Shown: positions 18,490-27,027 of the stretch, one piece after another
How the letters are laid out: the number at the start of each line of letters is the position of its first letter
Numbering within the stretch: position 1 is the stretch's first letter
Assembly: GCF_902702775.1 (NCBI RefSeq)
Contig: NZ_LR738724.1
Span: 496,001-560,000 of the forward strand
Source of the DNA: Streptococcus suis
GTDB lineage: Bacteria > Bacillota > Bacilli > Lactobacillales > Streptococcaceae
Length of the DNA stretch: 64,000 nt
Direction of reading: 5' to 3'
Program-made: the position numbers and the translations under genes
The notes under the pieces: generated by a model
What the model was told of the DNA's origin: nothing
Databases searched by the model: none
Seen by the model: only the letters and a program-made list of their open reading frames with translations

Positions 18490-19465
18490 TGTTATCCGCC
18501 TTAAAGATTATTCCTGCGTCTTGACGCATGGTGTAAAGTGTTTGATGGACGCTTTCTGCTACAGCCAACCACTGGTCCACAAGCTCGCGGTTTTGTTGCT
18601 TGATTGCCTGTGCAATTTCTAGCGCTTCTTCGAGCATAGGGTGCTGGGCCGCTTGGATTGGTAAAACAATTTGCTCTCCGTCATGTTTTGTGAAAATAGC
18701 AGAGCTGATATGCTGACATGCGTTGAGTGTTAGTGTTCCATCATTTGTATAGATTTCGCTTGCTAGATTGCTCGTAATATTTTTTCCTGCCTGAATGTGG
18801 ACGATATAGTTGTCATAAATGAGTTGTCCCGAACCATTTAAGTCAATACTAGAAGGTAGCTGTTGTGCTACATAGCGGGCCGTGATGGGAGTTCCCAAAA
18901 TACCGATAGCGGCGTAGAGCGTATAGACACCTAGATCCATGAGAGCACCACCGGAAAAATCAGTTGAAAAGATATTTGGCATTTGCCCACCTAACAATTC
19001 AGGCATCTTAGAAGAATACTTGGCATACCCAAATGAACCACCCAAAATCGTTTTACCCGTCAAAAATTCACGGATAATGGTGTGAGCTTGTTCGTGATAG
19101 TTTCGAGCAGCCTCAAAGAGGAAAACATTATTTTCTTGGGCAACGCGACGCAATTGTCCTAATTCCTGAGGTGTAGAAACCATGGGTTTCTCAACAATAG
19201 CATGTTTACCAGCAGCTAGAACAGCTTTTGCCTGTTCAAAGTGCAGGGCATTTGGACTGGCAATATAGACAACATCAATGGGAGCAGAAAGAAATTTTAC
19301 CCATTCTGTGTATAAATCGACTCCTTCATACTGCTCTGAAAAGGCAGCAGCAGTTTCTAGTTTACGGGAGAAAACAGCCTGTAGCTGATAATGTCCACTT
19401 AAATGGGCCGCCTCTATAAAACGATGAGAGATGTCTGAGGTGCCAACAATACCAAAATTAAGCAT
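18479..19465 (-). CDS. Gfo/Idh/MocA family oxidoreductase
   Basis: 328 residues. An N-terminal Rossmann fold begins LNFGIVGTSDISHRFIEAA, with the family EKP in AIVEKPMVSTP near 95, and a C-terminal alpha/beta domain follows. NAD(P)-dependent sugar or inositol dehydrogenases are typical members; the substrate is not predictable here. First gene of a leftward pair with the DEFD helicase; its promoter lies back to back with that of udk. Confidence 0.88.
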   Translation of the reverse strand: MLNFGIVGTSDISHRFIEAAHLSGHYQLQAVFSRKLETAAAFSEQYEGVDLYTEWVKFLSAPIDVVYIASPNALHFEQAKAVLAAGKHAIVEKPMVSTPQELGQLRRVAQENNVFLFEAARNYHEQAHTIIREFLTGKTILGGSFGYAKYSSKMPELLGGQMPNIFSTDFSGGALMDLGVYTLYAAIGILGTPITARYVAQQLPSSIDLNGSGQLIYDNYIVHIQAGKNITSNLASEIYTNDGTLTLNACQHISSAIFTKHDGEQIVLPIQAAQHPMLEEALEIAQAIKQQNRELVDQWLAVAESVHQTLYTMRQDAGIIFKADNNEI

Positions 19466-19496
19466 AAATTCTCATTTCTTTTGTGTTATCCTTTTC

Positions 19497-19521
19497 ATTA
19501 TACCATGTTTCATGGTAAAAT
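19497..19521. promoter_or_regulatory. back-to-back extended -10 promoters (oxidoreductase leftward, udk rightward)
   Basis: Minus strand: TGG-TATAAT with -10 at 19502-19497. Plus strand: TGG-TAAAAT with -10 at 19516-19521. Together they form the palindrome TACCATG-TTT-CATGGTA (19501-19517). Two polymerases could hardly bind at once, so the two genes may compete for transcription. Confidence 0.65.
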
Positions 19522-19547
19522 AGTATTGAAAATAGAAGGAGATGATG

Positions 19548-20177
19548 ATGACTCAGAAACCCATTATTATTGGCGTAACCGGCGGATCTGGGGGTGGCAA
19601 GACAAGTGTGTCACGTGCCATTCTGGATAATTTCCCAAATGCTCGTATATCTATGATTGAACATGATTCTTATTATAAGAATCAGTCCCACCTGACCTTT
19701 GAAGAACGGATACTGACCAATTATGACCATCCACTGGCTTTTGATACGGATTTGATGATTTACCATATCAGTGAGCTATTAGCAGGACGTTCAGTGGATA
19801 TTCCGATTTATGATTACACTCAGCACACACGTTCAGAGAAGACCTATCGTCAGGAACCACAAGATGTATTTATTGTGGAAGGTATTTTAGTATTGGAAGA
19901 CAAACGGTTGCGGGATTTAATGGATATTAAGATATTCGTCGATACTGATGACGATATTCGTATCATTCGCCGCATTAAGAGAGACATGGAAGAGCGTGGC
20001 CGTAGCTTAGATAGTATCATTGAGCAGTACACCTCGGTGGTGAAACCAATGTATCACCAGTTTATCGAGCCAACTAAGCGCTATGCAGATATCGTCATTC
20101 CTGAAGGCGTCAGCAACGTTGTAGCCATCGACTTGATTAACACCAAGGTGGAGAGTATATTAAGAGAGCGTGGTTAA
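19548..20177 (+). CDS. udk: uridine kinase
   Basis: 209 residues. It phosphorylates uridine and cytidine with ATP or GTP in pyrimidine salvage. The P-loop [12 protein letters not shown] is at the N-terminus, followed by [25 protein letters not shown] and [12 protein letters not shown] typical of the uridine kinase family. Three consecutive ATGs occur (19542, 19545, 19548); the third has the best spacing (6 nt) from AAGGAG. The next gene begins one base after its stop. Confidence 0.94.
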   Translation: MTQKPIIIGVTGGSGGGKTSVSRAILDNFPNARISMIEHDSYYKNQSHLTFEERILTNYDHPLAFDTDLMIYHISELLAGRSVDIPIYDYTQHTRSEKTYRQEPQDVFIVEGILVLEDKRLRDLMDIKIFVDTDDDIRIIRRIKRDMEERGRSLDSIIEQYTSVVKPMYHQFIEPTKRYADIVIPEGVSNVVAIDLINTKVESILRERG

Positions 20178-20178
20178 G

Positions 20179-20718
20179 ATGCCCAAGCAAAGAATATTAC
20201 CTCATATCATATTAGGGATTATGGGTGCTAGCGGTCAGATGGTAACTGGCAAACAGATTACCGACTATGTTCAACGTGATTTAGGCGAATTTTGGCAGGT
20301 TGCCCATAGCCAAGTCTATCCAGAATTAAAACGTATGACCAAGGAAGAATTGATTACTTGTCATGCAGTACCTGGAAATGAAAAGGAAAAGCAGTATGCG
20401 ATGACGGCTACTGGTCGTCAGATTTTAGACGAATGGCTATCCATTCCAAATGAAGAAACGCCTCAGCAAAAAGACTTGTTTTCAATCAAGATGTTTTTTA
20501 TCCGTGAAAAGGATGACCCACGGATTCCTGGTTTGTTGCAGAGTCAAATTGAACTAGTCACCAAGCACTTAAAACACCTAGACAGTCGTAAAGTTGAGCT
20601 GTTCTCAACCAAGGAAAGTATCCAAGACAATTATGGACACTATTTGATTTTGACACGGGCTATTGAACGCAACCGTGCCCAGCTCAAATGGTTAGAGGAT
20701 ACACTGGCAGAAATGTAA
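20179..20718 (+). CDS. PadR family transcriptional regulator
   Basis: 179 residues. An N-terminal winged helix (LPHIILGIMGASGQMVTGKQI ... SQVYPELKRM, about 5-60) is followed by a helical C-terminal Vir_act_alpha_C-like dimerisation domain. PadR proteins respond to small molecules such as phenolics or drugs; the ligand here is unknown. It is packed against udk (start one base after the udk stop), so it probably relies on the udk promoter. A strong terminator follows. Confidence 0.87.
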   Translation: MPKQRILPHIILGIMGASGQMVTGKQITDYVQRDLGEFWQVAHSQVYPELKRMTKEELITCHAVPGNEKEKQYAMTATGRQILDEWLSIPNEETPQQKDLFSIKMFFIREKDDPRIPGLLQSQIELVTKHLKHLDSRKVELFSTKESIQDNYGHYLILTRAIERNRAQLKWLEDTLAEM

Positions 20719-20743
20719 CGATTCGGATTTCCGAATCGTTTTT
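20718..20743 (+). terminator. terminator after udk-padR
   Basis: AACGATTCGGA pairs perfectly with TCCGAATCGTT around TT, then TTT. Confidence 0.9.
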
Positions 20744-20805
20744 CCTTGTGTCCTGTTTTGGATTATGTTAGAGTAAGAAGAAATGTGACTTAATTGGAGG
20801 AATGT

Positions 20806-21075
20806 ATGTCAATCAAACAGATGGTTAGTATGGCGCTAGTAGTTTGGAATTTAGTTGTCTTCATTACCTATGGTATGGATAAAGGAAAGGCAAGAAAGAA
20901 CGCCTATCGGATTTCAGAAAAGACCTTATTACTCATGTCCTATTTTGGTGGCGGGCTGGGTGCCTGGGCAGGTGGAACCCATTTTCGGCATAAGACACAG
21001 AAAAAGTATTTTCAACTAGACTGGGCTATAGGGGTATTGATTGATGCAGTGATTATGTACTGGATGTGGAAATAG
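20806..21075 (+). CDS. DUF1294 family small membrane protein
   Basis: 89 residues. Two or three hydrophobic segments (about 7-24, 42-60 and 73-86) with the family block YGMDKGKARKNAYRISEKTLL and GGGLGAWAG. DUF1294 proteins are of unknown function and sometimes fused to cold-shock domains, which is not the case here. ATG 20806 has GGAGG 5 nt upstream; the longer frame from TTG 20794 is rejected. Confidence 0.82.
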   Translation: MSIKQMVSMALVVWNLVVFITYGMDKGKARKNAYRISEKTLLLMSYFGGGLGAWAGGTHFRHKTQKKYFQLDWAIGVLIDAVIMYWMWK

Positions 21076-21127
21076 GCGCAAGCCTTTTTCTTTATCGCTC
21101 GGACTATAAAAGTCGGCTTAACTATGC

Positions 21128-21133
21128 TATAAT
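21128..21133 (+). promoter_or_regulatory. extended -10 promoter placed 6 nt before a start codon
   Basis: TGC-TATAAT, with the ATG of the next gene at 21140. A start of transcription 7 nt after the -10 falls on the A of the ATG, so the transcript should be leaderless. No ribosome site is visible. Confidence 0.7.
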
Positions 21134-21139
21134 GTTCCT

Positions 21140-21637
21140 ATGACAAAACAAGAAAAAATTTCAAATTATCAACTATTATTGGCTCAATTGGAAGCTCTTC
21201 TTGATGGTGAAACCAATGCTTTAGCCAATCTATCAAATGCTTCTGCTTTGCTCAATCAAGCTCTACCAAACTCTGTCTTTACAGGATTTTACTTATATGA
21301 TGGTCAAGAATTGATTTTGGGGCCTTTTCAGGGTGGCGTTTCCTGTGTTCATATTGCACTTGGAAAGGGTGTCTGCGGTGAGGCTGCAGCTAAGCGCCAG
21401 ACTATTCTCGTAGACGATGTTCGTCTACATGATAACTATATTTCCTGCGATGCGACAGCTCTTTCGGAAATCGTTGTGCCAATGGTGAAAAACGACCAGT
21501 TGCTGGGCGTTTTGGACTTGGATTCGAGATTGGTTGCTGATTATGATACGATTGACCAAGACTATCTAGAAAAGTTCGTTGCTCTCTTGGTTGAGAAGAC
21601 GGACTGGAATTTTGCTATGTTTGGAGAAAAACGCTAA
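21140..21637 (+). CDS. GAF-domain free methionine-(R)-sulfoxide reductase
   Basis: 165 residues, a single GAF domain of the fRMsr type. It reduces free Met-R-sulfoxide using thioredoxin. The three redox cysteines Cys69, Cys79 and Cys103 are present with spacings of 10 and 24, the same spacing as Cys84, Cys94 and Cys118 of the E. coli enzyme, in [15 protein letters not shown] and [11 protein letters not shown]. No Shine-Dalgarno sequence precedes the ATG and a -10 element ends 6 nt before it, suggesting a leaderless message. It overlaps the dnaX start by one base. Confidence 0.88.
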   Translation: MTKQEKISNYQLLLAQLEALLDGETNALANLSNASALLNQALPNSVFTGFYLYDGQELILGPFQGGVSCVHIALGKGVCGEAAAKRQTILVDDVRLHDNYISCDATALSEIVVPMVKNDQLLGVLDLDSRLVADYDTIDQDYLEKFVALLVEKTDWNFAMFGEKR

Positions 21638-23304
21638 TGTACCAAGCTTTATATAGGAAGTACCGAAGCCAGACCTTTGAGGAGATGGTGGGGCAGGAGG
21701 TGGTTGCGACCACACTCAAACAGGCCATTGAACAGGGGAAAATTAGCCATGCCTACCTCTTTTCAGGTCCTCGTGGTACGGGTAAGACATCGGCAGCTAA
21801 GATTTTTGCCAAGGCCATGAATTGTCCTAATCAGGTTGGAGGCGAGCCTTGTAACGATTGCTATATCTGTCAGGCTATTACGGAAGGTAGCTTGGAAGAT
21901 GTGATTGAGATTGATGCTGCTTCCAACAATGGTGTGGATGAAATTCGTGATATTCGTGATAAGTCGACCTATGCACCTAGTCTTGCGACCTATAAGGTCT
22001 ATATCATCGACGAGGTCCACATGCTGTCTACTGGTGCCTTCAACGCCCTCTTGAAGACCTTGGAAGAACCGACTGAAAATGTAGTCTTTATTCTAGCAAC
22101 GACGGAATTGCATAAGATTCCTGCTACCATTCTGTCAAGGGTGCAACGATTTGAATTTAAGTCCATCAAGGTGACGGACATTCAGGAGCACTTGGCTGCA
22201 ATTTTGACCAAGGAAGGGCTAATCTTTGACGAGCGGGCTCTGACGATCATTGCGCGTCGGGCAGAAGGGGGGATGCGGGATGCCCTATCTATTTTGGATC
22301 AGGCTCTCAGCCTTAGTCAGGACCAGCAAGTGACCTTGGAAATTGCTGAGGAAATTACGGGTTCTATCAGCTTGCGTGCCTTGGATGACTATGTGGCAAG
22401 TCTGCGTCAAGGGGATAGTGTCACAGCTCTCCAGCATCTACAAACCTTGTTTGACCAAGGAAAGAGTATGAGCCGTTTTGCGACAGATCTTTTGCACTAT
22501 TTGAGAGATGTCCTTATCGTGCAGACGGGTGGTGAGGATACGCATTTAACAACAGGTTTTTCAGAAAATCTAGCTCTTGAGCAGGCACGGATTTTTACCA
22601 TGATTGAGACGGTGACCAGGGGTTTGGCGGACATCAAGTCCAGTCCTCAACCGAAGATTTACGCTGAAATGATGACCATTCGTTTGGCTGAAGATAGTTC
22701 TCCTTCGGGGGCAATGGCAGAGCTGCCAGCTGATTTACTGGGGCAACTAGCCAGTCTGCAACAACAAGTTGCGGATTTACAGAAACAACTAGGTCAATTA
22801 TCTAGTCAACCAAGTGCTGTTAAGCCAGTTTCACGCAAGCCGCAGGCTCCGAAGAAGTACCGATTGGATACCAGCAAGGTTCATGCTATTTTGCAGGAAG
22901 CTATGGAAAATCCAACCTTGGCGCGTGAAAATTTGACTCGCTTGCAGAATGCTTGGGGAGAAATTATTGAGAGTTTATCAGGAGCAGATCGTGCCTTGCT
23001 TGTTGGTTCTCAACCAGTCGCTGCAAATGAAAATCATGCGATTCTAGCCTTTGATTCTCCACTTAATGCTGAACAGACTATGAAGCGTGACAATCTCAAT
23101 ACCATGTTTGGAAATATTCTCAGCAAGGCCGCAGGTTTTTCGCCACAGATTTTAGCCATTGCTCAGGAAGATTGGGTCAGCATTCGTGCTGAATTTTCGG
23201 CTAAGGCAAAAGGGCAAAAAACGCAAGAAATCGAAAAAGAAGCCAGTCCAGTCCCAGAAGAATTTGGCTTTCTAGCGGACTCAGTAGAGATTTTGAATGA
23301 TTAA
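21637..23304 (+). CDS. dnaX: DNA polymerase III gamma/tau subunit
   Basis: 555 residues. Clamp-loader ATPase that organises the replisome. Walker A GPRGTGKTS is near 44-52, and a zinc module has Cys in CPNQVGGEPCNDCYIC near 64-79. Walker B IIDEVHML and sensor TTELHKIP follow, then the LSRVQRFEFK arginine-finger region. A hinge rich in Gln (about 370-400) leads to the C-terminal tau domain. I saw no obvious frameshift heptamer and did not search for one exhaustively. Start overlaps the fRMsr stop (TAATG). Confidence 0.95.
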   Translation: MYQALYRKYRSQTFEEMVGQEVVATTLKQAIEQGKISHAYLFSGPRGTGKTSAAKIFAKAMNCPNQVGGEPCNDCYICQAITEGSLEDVIEIDAASNNGVDEIRDIRDKSTYAPSLATYKVYIIDEVHMLSTGAFNALLKTLEEPTENVVFILATTELHKIPATILSRVQRFEFKSIKVTDIQEHLAAILTKEGLIFDERALTIIARRAEGGMRDALSILDQALSLSQDQQVTLEIAEEITGSISLRALDDYVASLRQGDSVTALQHLQTLFDQGKSMSRFATDLLHYLRDVLIVQTGGEDTHLTTGFSENLALEQARIFTMIETVTRGLADIKSSPQPKIYAEMMTIRLAEDSSPSGAMAELPADLLGQLASLQQQVADLQKQLGQLSSQPSAVKPVSRKPQAPKKYRLDTSKVHAILQEAMENPTLARENLTRLQNAWGEIIESLSGADRALLVGSQPVAANENHAILAFDSPLNAEQTMKRDNLNTMFGNILSKAAGFSPQILAIAQEDWVSIRAEFSAKAKGQKTQEIEKEASPVPEEFGFLADSVEILND

Positions 23305-23309
23305 AAAAT

Positions 23310-23327
23310 ATCAGTCCTAAGACTGAT
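23310..23327 (+). terminator. weak hairpin after dnaX
   Basis: ATCAGTC-CTAA-GACTGAT, no T-tract; a better candidate terminator lies at 23458-23485. Confidence 0.35.
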
Positions 23328-23457
23328 GAATAGTTTTGATAGATATTTTATACTATATTCAATCCTAAATATTTTTCATATCTCCTTAAGAAACACTGAC
23401 TGATTAGTTGGTGTTTTCTTGTTTAGAAAAGAATCGAAACCTATCAAGAAAGCATAT

Positions 23458-23485
23458 AAAAATTCAGCCAGTTGACTGAATTTTT
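23458..23485 (+). terminator. terminator abutting a promoter
   Basis: AAAAATTCAG pairs with CTGAATTTTT around 8 nt. Its 3' arm ends just before the TGG-TATAAT (23488-23493) promoter of the next small gene. Confidence 0.65.
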
Positions 23486-23487
23486 GG

Positions 23488-23493
23488 TATAAT
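23488..23493 (+). promoter_or_regulatory. extended -10 promoter, leaderless arrangement
   Basis: TGG-TATAAT ending 7 nt before the ATG at 23501. Predicted start of transcription is at or one base before the start codon. Confidence 0.65.
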
Positions 23494-23500
23494 CTATTTT

Positions 23501-23689
23501 ATGAAACTTCCACAATTTCTTTTTTTAGCCATTACAACTATTTTAGCTGTTTATTTTATGAATGCATCGATTTTGACAGGAGATTTCTTGATTGCAGGTA
23601 TCTACGCCTTTATCGCCTATCGGAATCTTCATTTTGCTTACAAGGTGACTAAATTTATTCGTTTGGTGGAGAAGCAGACCAAGAAGTAA
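23501..23689 (+). CDS. small membrane protein (DUF3272-like)
   Basis: 62 residues, two hydrophobic helices (about 5-22 and 27-44) followed by a short basic tail VTKFIRLVEKQTKK. It resembles the small streptococcal DUF3272 family found next to birA; the function is unknown. No ribosome binding site exists between the -10 element and the ATG, so translation is probably leaderless. The 3' end overlaps the convergent birA gene by 35 bases, which means the two mRNAs are complementary at their ends. Confidence 0.7.
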   Translation: MKLPQFLFLAITTILAVYFMNASILTGDFLIAGIYAFIAYRNLHFAYKVTKFIRLVEKQTKK

Positions 23690-24611
23690 GGCTGATTTCT
23701 CCGCTGGAGATAATTTTTGCTTTGCCGTTATCTAACTGGATAACCAGATTTCCTGTATCAGTAACAGCGATGGCAGTACCCTTAAATTCAACTTGATTTT
23801 CTACAAAGCTCACTTGTTGGCCAACGACAAGTGATTTTTCTTTGTAAAGGGCAATTAGTTCCTTCTCATCGGTTTCTAAGAAGGCTTTCCAGATGGCAGT
23901 AATGAGTTGGTTGCGGGTAAATGGTGGTTGTTCCTCGAAAAGATTTCCTGCTGATTGTTGTAATTCCTTAGGGAAATCGTCTATGCGGACATTGATGCCG
24001 ACACCGATAATGACATCGGTTACCCGTTGGTTTTCCATAGAAGAGATAGCCTCAGTGAGGATGCCAGCGACCTTTTTGTGTCCGAGATAGATGTCATTGA
24101 CCCACTTGATTTGGACGTCCAAGTCGCAAAGAGATTGAATGGCCTTCACAACAGCGGCAGCGGCCAGTATGGTGTAGGGCTTAAATTCTAGAAATGGAAC
24201 ATTGGGAGAGAGACGAAGCGACATATAAATGCCACCTGACTTGGAGGCATAAAAGGGTCTCCCAAATCGTCCCTTGGCTTTATTCTGATAGGGAGCTAGA
24301 TATAAGGCAGGACTAGAATGACCTGCTTCAATACCTTGCTTGGCATCTAGCTGGGTGGAGTCGCTATCCATATTCAGATGGACAGGTAGTTGAAGCTCCT
24401 GAGAGATTAATTCGGGTAGGAGTAAATCGCCTTCGGCTAATCTATAGCCACGATTACGGGCAGCCTCAATAGTTAAACCATGCGTTTCTAACTGGCGAAT
24501 GGCTTTCCAAATGGAAGTCCGAGAAATCCCCAATTCCTGGGCCAAATCTTCTCCGCTGACATAATCCTCTCTCTCTTTTAGAAGGAGATATATTTTCTGA
24601 TAGGTTTTCAT
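23655..24611 (-). CDS. birA: biotin ligase / biotin operon repressor BirA
   Basis: 318 residues, the bifunctional class. An N-terminal HTH (about 1-60, with DLAQELGISRTSIWKAIRQLE) precedes the ligase domain. This has AKGRFGRPFYASKSGGIYMSL, where GRFGR replaces the usual GRGRR biotin loop, then KWVNDIYLGHKKVAGIL, and the C-terminal SH3-like domain. It attaches biotin to acetyl-CoA carboxylase BCCP and may repress biotin uptake genes. The -10 TGC-TATAAT (minus strand, 24623-24618) ends 6 nt before the ATG, so this mRNA also looks leaderless. Confidence 0.92.
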   Translation of the reverse strand: MKTYQKIYLLLKEREDYVSGEDLAQELGISRTSIWKAIRQLETHGLTIEAARNRGYRLAEGDLLLPELISQELQLPVHLNMDSDSTQLDAKQGIEAGHSSPALYLAPYQNKAKGRFGRPFYASKSGGIYMSLRLSPNVPFLEFKPYTILAAAAVVKAIQSLCDLDVQIKWVNDIYLGHKKVAGILTEAISSMENQRVTDVIIGVGINVRIDDFPKELQQSAGNLFEEQPPFTRNQLITAIWKAFLETDEKELIALYKEKSLVVGQQVSFVENQVEFKGTAIAVTDTGNLVIQLDNGKAKIISSGEISLTSWSASPPNE

Positions 24612-24617
24612 ACCTTC

Positions 24618-24623
24618 ATTATA
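24618..24623 (-). promoter_or_regulatory. birA extended -10 promoter, leaderless arrangement
   Basis: Minus-strand TGC-TATAAT followed by GAAGGT and the birA ATG at 24611. Confidence 0.65.
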
Positions 24624-24647
24624 GCAAAAAATTTACCTAAAACGTGA

Positions 24648-24653
24648 TATAAT
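24648..24653 (+). promoter_or_regulatory. extended -10 promoter of the M42 peptidase operon
   Basis: TGA-TATAAT; followed by AAGGAGG before the ATG at 24676. Divergent from birA. Confidence 0.65.
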
Positions 24654-24675
24654 AGTTTCAAATAAGGAGGTTTTC

Positions 24676-25710
24676 ATGAAGACACTTGATTACATTGTTA
24701 CATTGACCAACACTCCGTCGCCAACTGGTTTTACGACGGATATTATGAATTACATCAAGGCAGAGGTTGAAAGTTTAGGCTATGCTGCTAGTAAGACCGC
24801 TAAAGGTGGTGTTTTGGTGACAGTTCCGGGGGAAAATGACCAGGAACACCGCATGGTAACTGCTCACCTGGACACATTGGGGGCCATGGTGCGTGCAGTG
24901 AAGCCAGATGGCCGACTCAAAATGGATTTGGTGGGAGGATTTGGATACCCTTCTATTGAGGGAGAAAACTGCTTGATTCATTGTTCCAAGAATGGTAAGA
25001 CCTTCACAGGCACCATTCTCATGCACCAGACCTCTGTCCATGTCTACCGAGATGCCAGTACCGCTGAGCGCAATCAGACCAATATGGAAATTCGTTTGGA
25101 CGAAAAAGTGACCAATGCGGACGAGACGCGGGCCTTGGGTATTGAAGTCGGAGATTTTATATCATTTGATCCTCGGACTGTTGTGACTGAAACTGGCTTT
25201 ATCAAGAGTCGTCACTTGGATGATAAGGTATCCGCAGCTATCTTGCTTCATCTTTTGAAAGTCTATAAGGAAGAGGGAGCGACCTTGCCTTATACGACAC
25301 ATTTCTATTTTTCAAACAATGAAGAAATCGGCTACGGTGCTAACTCCAGCATTCCTGCTCAGGTGGTTGAATATTTGGCAGTCGATATGGGGGCGATGGG
25401 AGATGACCAGCAGACGGATGAGTACACGGTTTCTATCTGTGTCAAGGACGGCTCAGGTCCCTACCATTATGAACTCCGTCAGCACTTGATAGCCTTGGCT
25501 GAAAGAGATGGAATTCCTTACAAGCTGGATATTTATCCTTACTATGGTTCCGATGCTTCGGCAGCTATGCGAGCAGGTGCAGATGTTAAGCATGCACTGC
25601 TTGGTGCTGGAATCGAGTCCAGCCATTCCTATGAACGGACGCATTTGGATTCTGTAGTTGCGACTGAGCGGATGGTAGATGCCTATTTGAAATCAGCAAT
25701 GGTAGATTAA
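24676..25710 (+). CDS. M42 family aminopeptidase
   Basis: 344 residues, cytosolic dinuclear-metal aminopeptidase of the PepA/YsdC/FrvX family. Metal ligands lie in VTAHLDTLGAM (His, near 65), SRHLDDKVSA (Asp), the catalytic Glu pair in SNNEEIGYGAN, Asp in AVDMGAMG and the final His in SHSYERTHLDS. These enzymes form dodecameric tetrahedra and trim N-terminal residues from peptides. Specificity (glutamyl or broad) is not clear. AAGGAGG precedes the ATG. It leads a three-gene unit with the next unknown gene and dCMP deaminase. Confidence 0.9.
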   Translation: MKTLDYIVTLTNTPSPTGFTTDIMNYIKAEVESLGYAASKTAKGGVLVTVPGENDQEHRMVTAHLDTLGAMVRAVKPDGRLKMDLVGGFGYPSIEGENCLIHCSKNGKTFTGTILMHQTSVHVYRDASTAERNQTNMEIRLDEKVTNADETRALGIEVGDFISFDPRTVVTETGFIKSRHLDDKVSAAILLHLLKVYKEEGATLPYTTHFYFSNNEEIGYGANSSIPAQVVEYLAVDMGAMGDDQQTDEYTVSICVKDGSGPYHYELRQHLIALAERDGIPYKLDIYPYYGSDASAAMRAGADVKHALLGAGIESSHSYERTHLDSVVATERMVDAYLKSAMVD

Positions 25711-25712
25711 AG

Positions 25713-26450
25713 ATGAATGAAACCCGTTTTTTAGAGTTATTCAATGACTTGGATAAGGTCTTGCGCAAGGTGTGCGGTGTTGCGGATGGGGGATATGCAG
25801 ATGTAGGCTCTATGTTGACCAAGGCAAAGGAATTGACGCGACATAATCCCGTTGAGGCGAACTGGGATAAACTCTATGTGGCCAGACAGCTCCGCAATCT
25901 CATGGTTCATGAGAAACGAACAGGTTTGAAGGAAGTAGCCCAACCTTCGCAGGAATTAATCACTGTTTTGGAAAAAGTGATAGCCCAGTACCAAGAACCG
26001 GTTACCATTGCTGACTATTTGCAAAAGACCCAGAAAATTAAGCCGGTTATTTTTGAAGCCAAGGACAAATTGATAAAGGCTTTAGAAATTGTGGAGCAAG
26101 AGCATTTTTCTAAGTTTCCTATTTTTTCTGACAAGGTTTATCAAGGCCTGGTTTCTGACAAGGGATTGACAAATTGGTTGGCCAAGGCAAGCAAGGAAAC
26201 GGGCTCTATACGTGAAAAATTGGTGGAGGCTAGTCTTGAAGATGTACTAGCTTGTGAGGAAGATAGTATTCAGGTAATTATTCTGCCAATAACAGCCCAT
26301 CTTTATCAGGTAATTAATCATTTTGAGGGGCGTAAGCGCACAACCCTCCTAGTCAGTCGTCAGGCGAGTGGGAAGCTTCATTCGCCAGAGGATCTTGTTG
26401 GTATTGTCACAGCCCAGGACTTGGCAGAGATTTATGGGATGGTGGATTGA
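25713..26450 (+). CDS. uncharacterised protein with degenerate CBS-like C-terminal half
   Basis: 245 residues, no signal or membrane segment. The N-terminal half (about 1-95) is helical and includes DKLYVARQLRNLMVHEKR, resembling HEPN-type or DUF4145-like helical bundles. The C-terminal half has segments such as FPIFSDKVYQGLVSDKGLTNWL and VVEASLEDVL-like text that look like a degenerate CBS-domain pair ending in LVGIVTAQDLAEIYGMV. I do not recognise the family with certainty. It begins two bases after the M42 peptidase stop and ends just before the dCMP deaminase. Confidence 0.7.
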   Translation: MNETRFLELFNDLDKVLRKVCGVADGGYADVGSMLTKAKELTRHNPVEANWDKLYVARQLRNLMVHEKRTGLKEVAQPSQELITVLEKVIAQYQEPVTIADYLQKTQKIKPVIFEAKDKLIKALEIVEQEHFSKFPIFSDKVYQGLVSDKGLTNWLAKASKETGSIREKLVEASLEDVLACEEDSIQVIILPITAHLYQVINHFEGRKRTTLLVSRQASGKLHSPEDLVGIVTAQDLAEIYGMVD

Positions 26451-26468
26451 GTGGAGAAAGGAGAAATC

Positions 26469-26936
26469 ATGTCAACAAATCGTTTAGCTTGGGATGAGTA
26501 TTTTGCGGCTCAGGCGCTTTTGATTGCCAATCGGGCAACCTGTAAGAGAGCCAAGGTCGGTGCGGTTTTGGTTAAGGACAATAAGGTTATCGCAACAGGC
26601 TACAATGGTTCTGTTTCAGGAACCGAACATTGTTTGGATCAGGAATGCCTTATGATTGATGATCATTGCGCTAGAACTCTGCATGCGGAAGTCAATGCCA
26701 TTTTACAAGGAGCGGAGCGGGGAATTCCAAAAGGTTTTACTGCCTATGTGACCCATTTCCCATGTCTCAACTGCTCCAAGCAATTGTTACAGGTTGGTTG
26801 TAAGCGGGTTGTCTATATCAATCAATACCGCATGGATGACTATGCTCAGTACTTGTATAAAGAAAAGGGCTGTGAGTTGGTTCATTTGCCTCTAGAGGTG
26901 GTTAAACAGGCAATTGCAGATGCCGAATTTATCTAA
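26469..26936 (+). CDS. comEB: deoxycytidylate deaminase (ComEB family)
   Basis: 155 residues. It deaminates dCMP to dUMP, feeding thymidylate synthesis; the Bacillus homolog is the second gene of the competence comE operon. The zinc site is His72-Ala-Glu74 with Cys99 and Cys102 in HFPCLNCS. An extra Cys/His cluster (EHCLDQECLMIDDHC, about 54-67) is typical of dCMP deaminases with a second zinc. ATG 26469 is chosen because AAAGGAG lies 6 nt before it. A hairpin terminator follows. Confidence 0.9.
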   Translation: MSTNRLAWDEYFAAQALLIANRATCKRAKVGAVLVKDNKVIATGYNGSVSGTEHCLDQECLMIDDHCARTLHAEVNAILQGAERGIPKGFTAYVTHFPCLNCSKQLLQVGCKRVVYINQYRMDDYAQYLYKEKGCELVHLPLEVVKQAIADAEFI

Positions 26937-26947
26937 TGATTCTGTAG

Positions 26948-26977
26948 AAGAGTGGTTGTATAGAACAACCCTCTTTA
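26948..26977 (+). terminator. terminator after dCMP deaminase gene
   Basis: AGAGTGGTTG pairs with CAACCCTCT across a 7-nt loop, followed by TTATTTTT. Confidence 0.75.
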
Positions 26978-27015
26978 TTTTTAAGAAAATGCTAGGATAG
27001 TCGGTCAATCTATGC

Positions 27016-27021
27016 TATACT
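27016..27021 (+). promoter_or_regulatory. metK extended -10 promoter
   Basis: TGC-TATACT; predicted start near 27028, giving a leader of about 345 nt. Confidence 0.7.
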
Positions 27022-27027
27022 AGAAAC

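Noticed and set aside
19501..19517. Perfect 7-bp palindrome as a repressor operator
   Set aside because: Its two halves are the TGG-TA parts of two opposed extended -10 elements, which explains the symmetry without a repressor.
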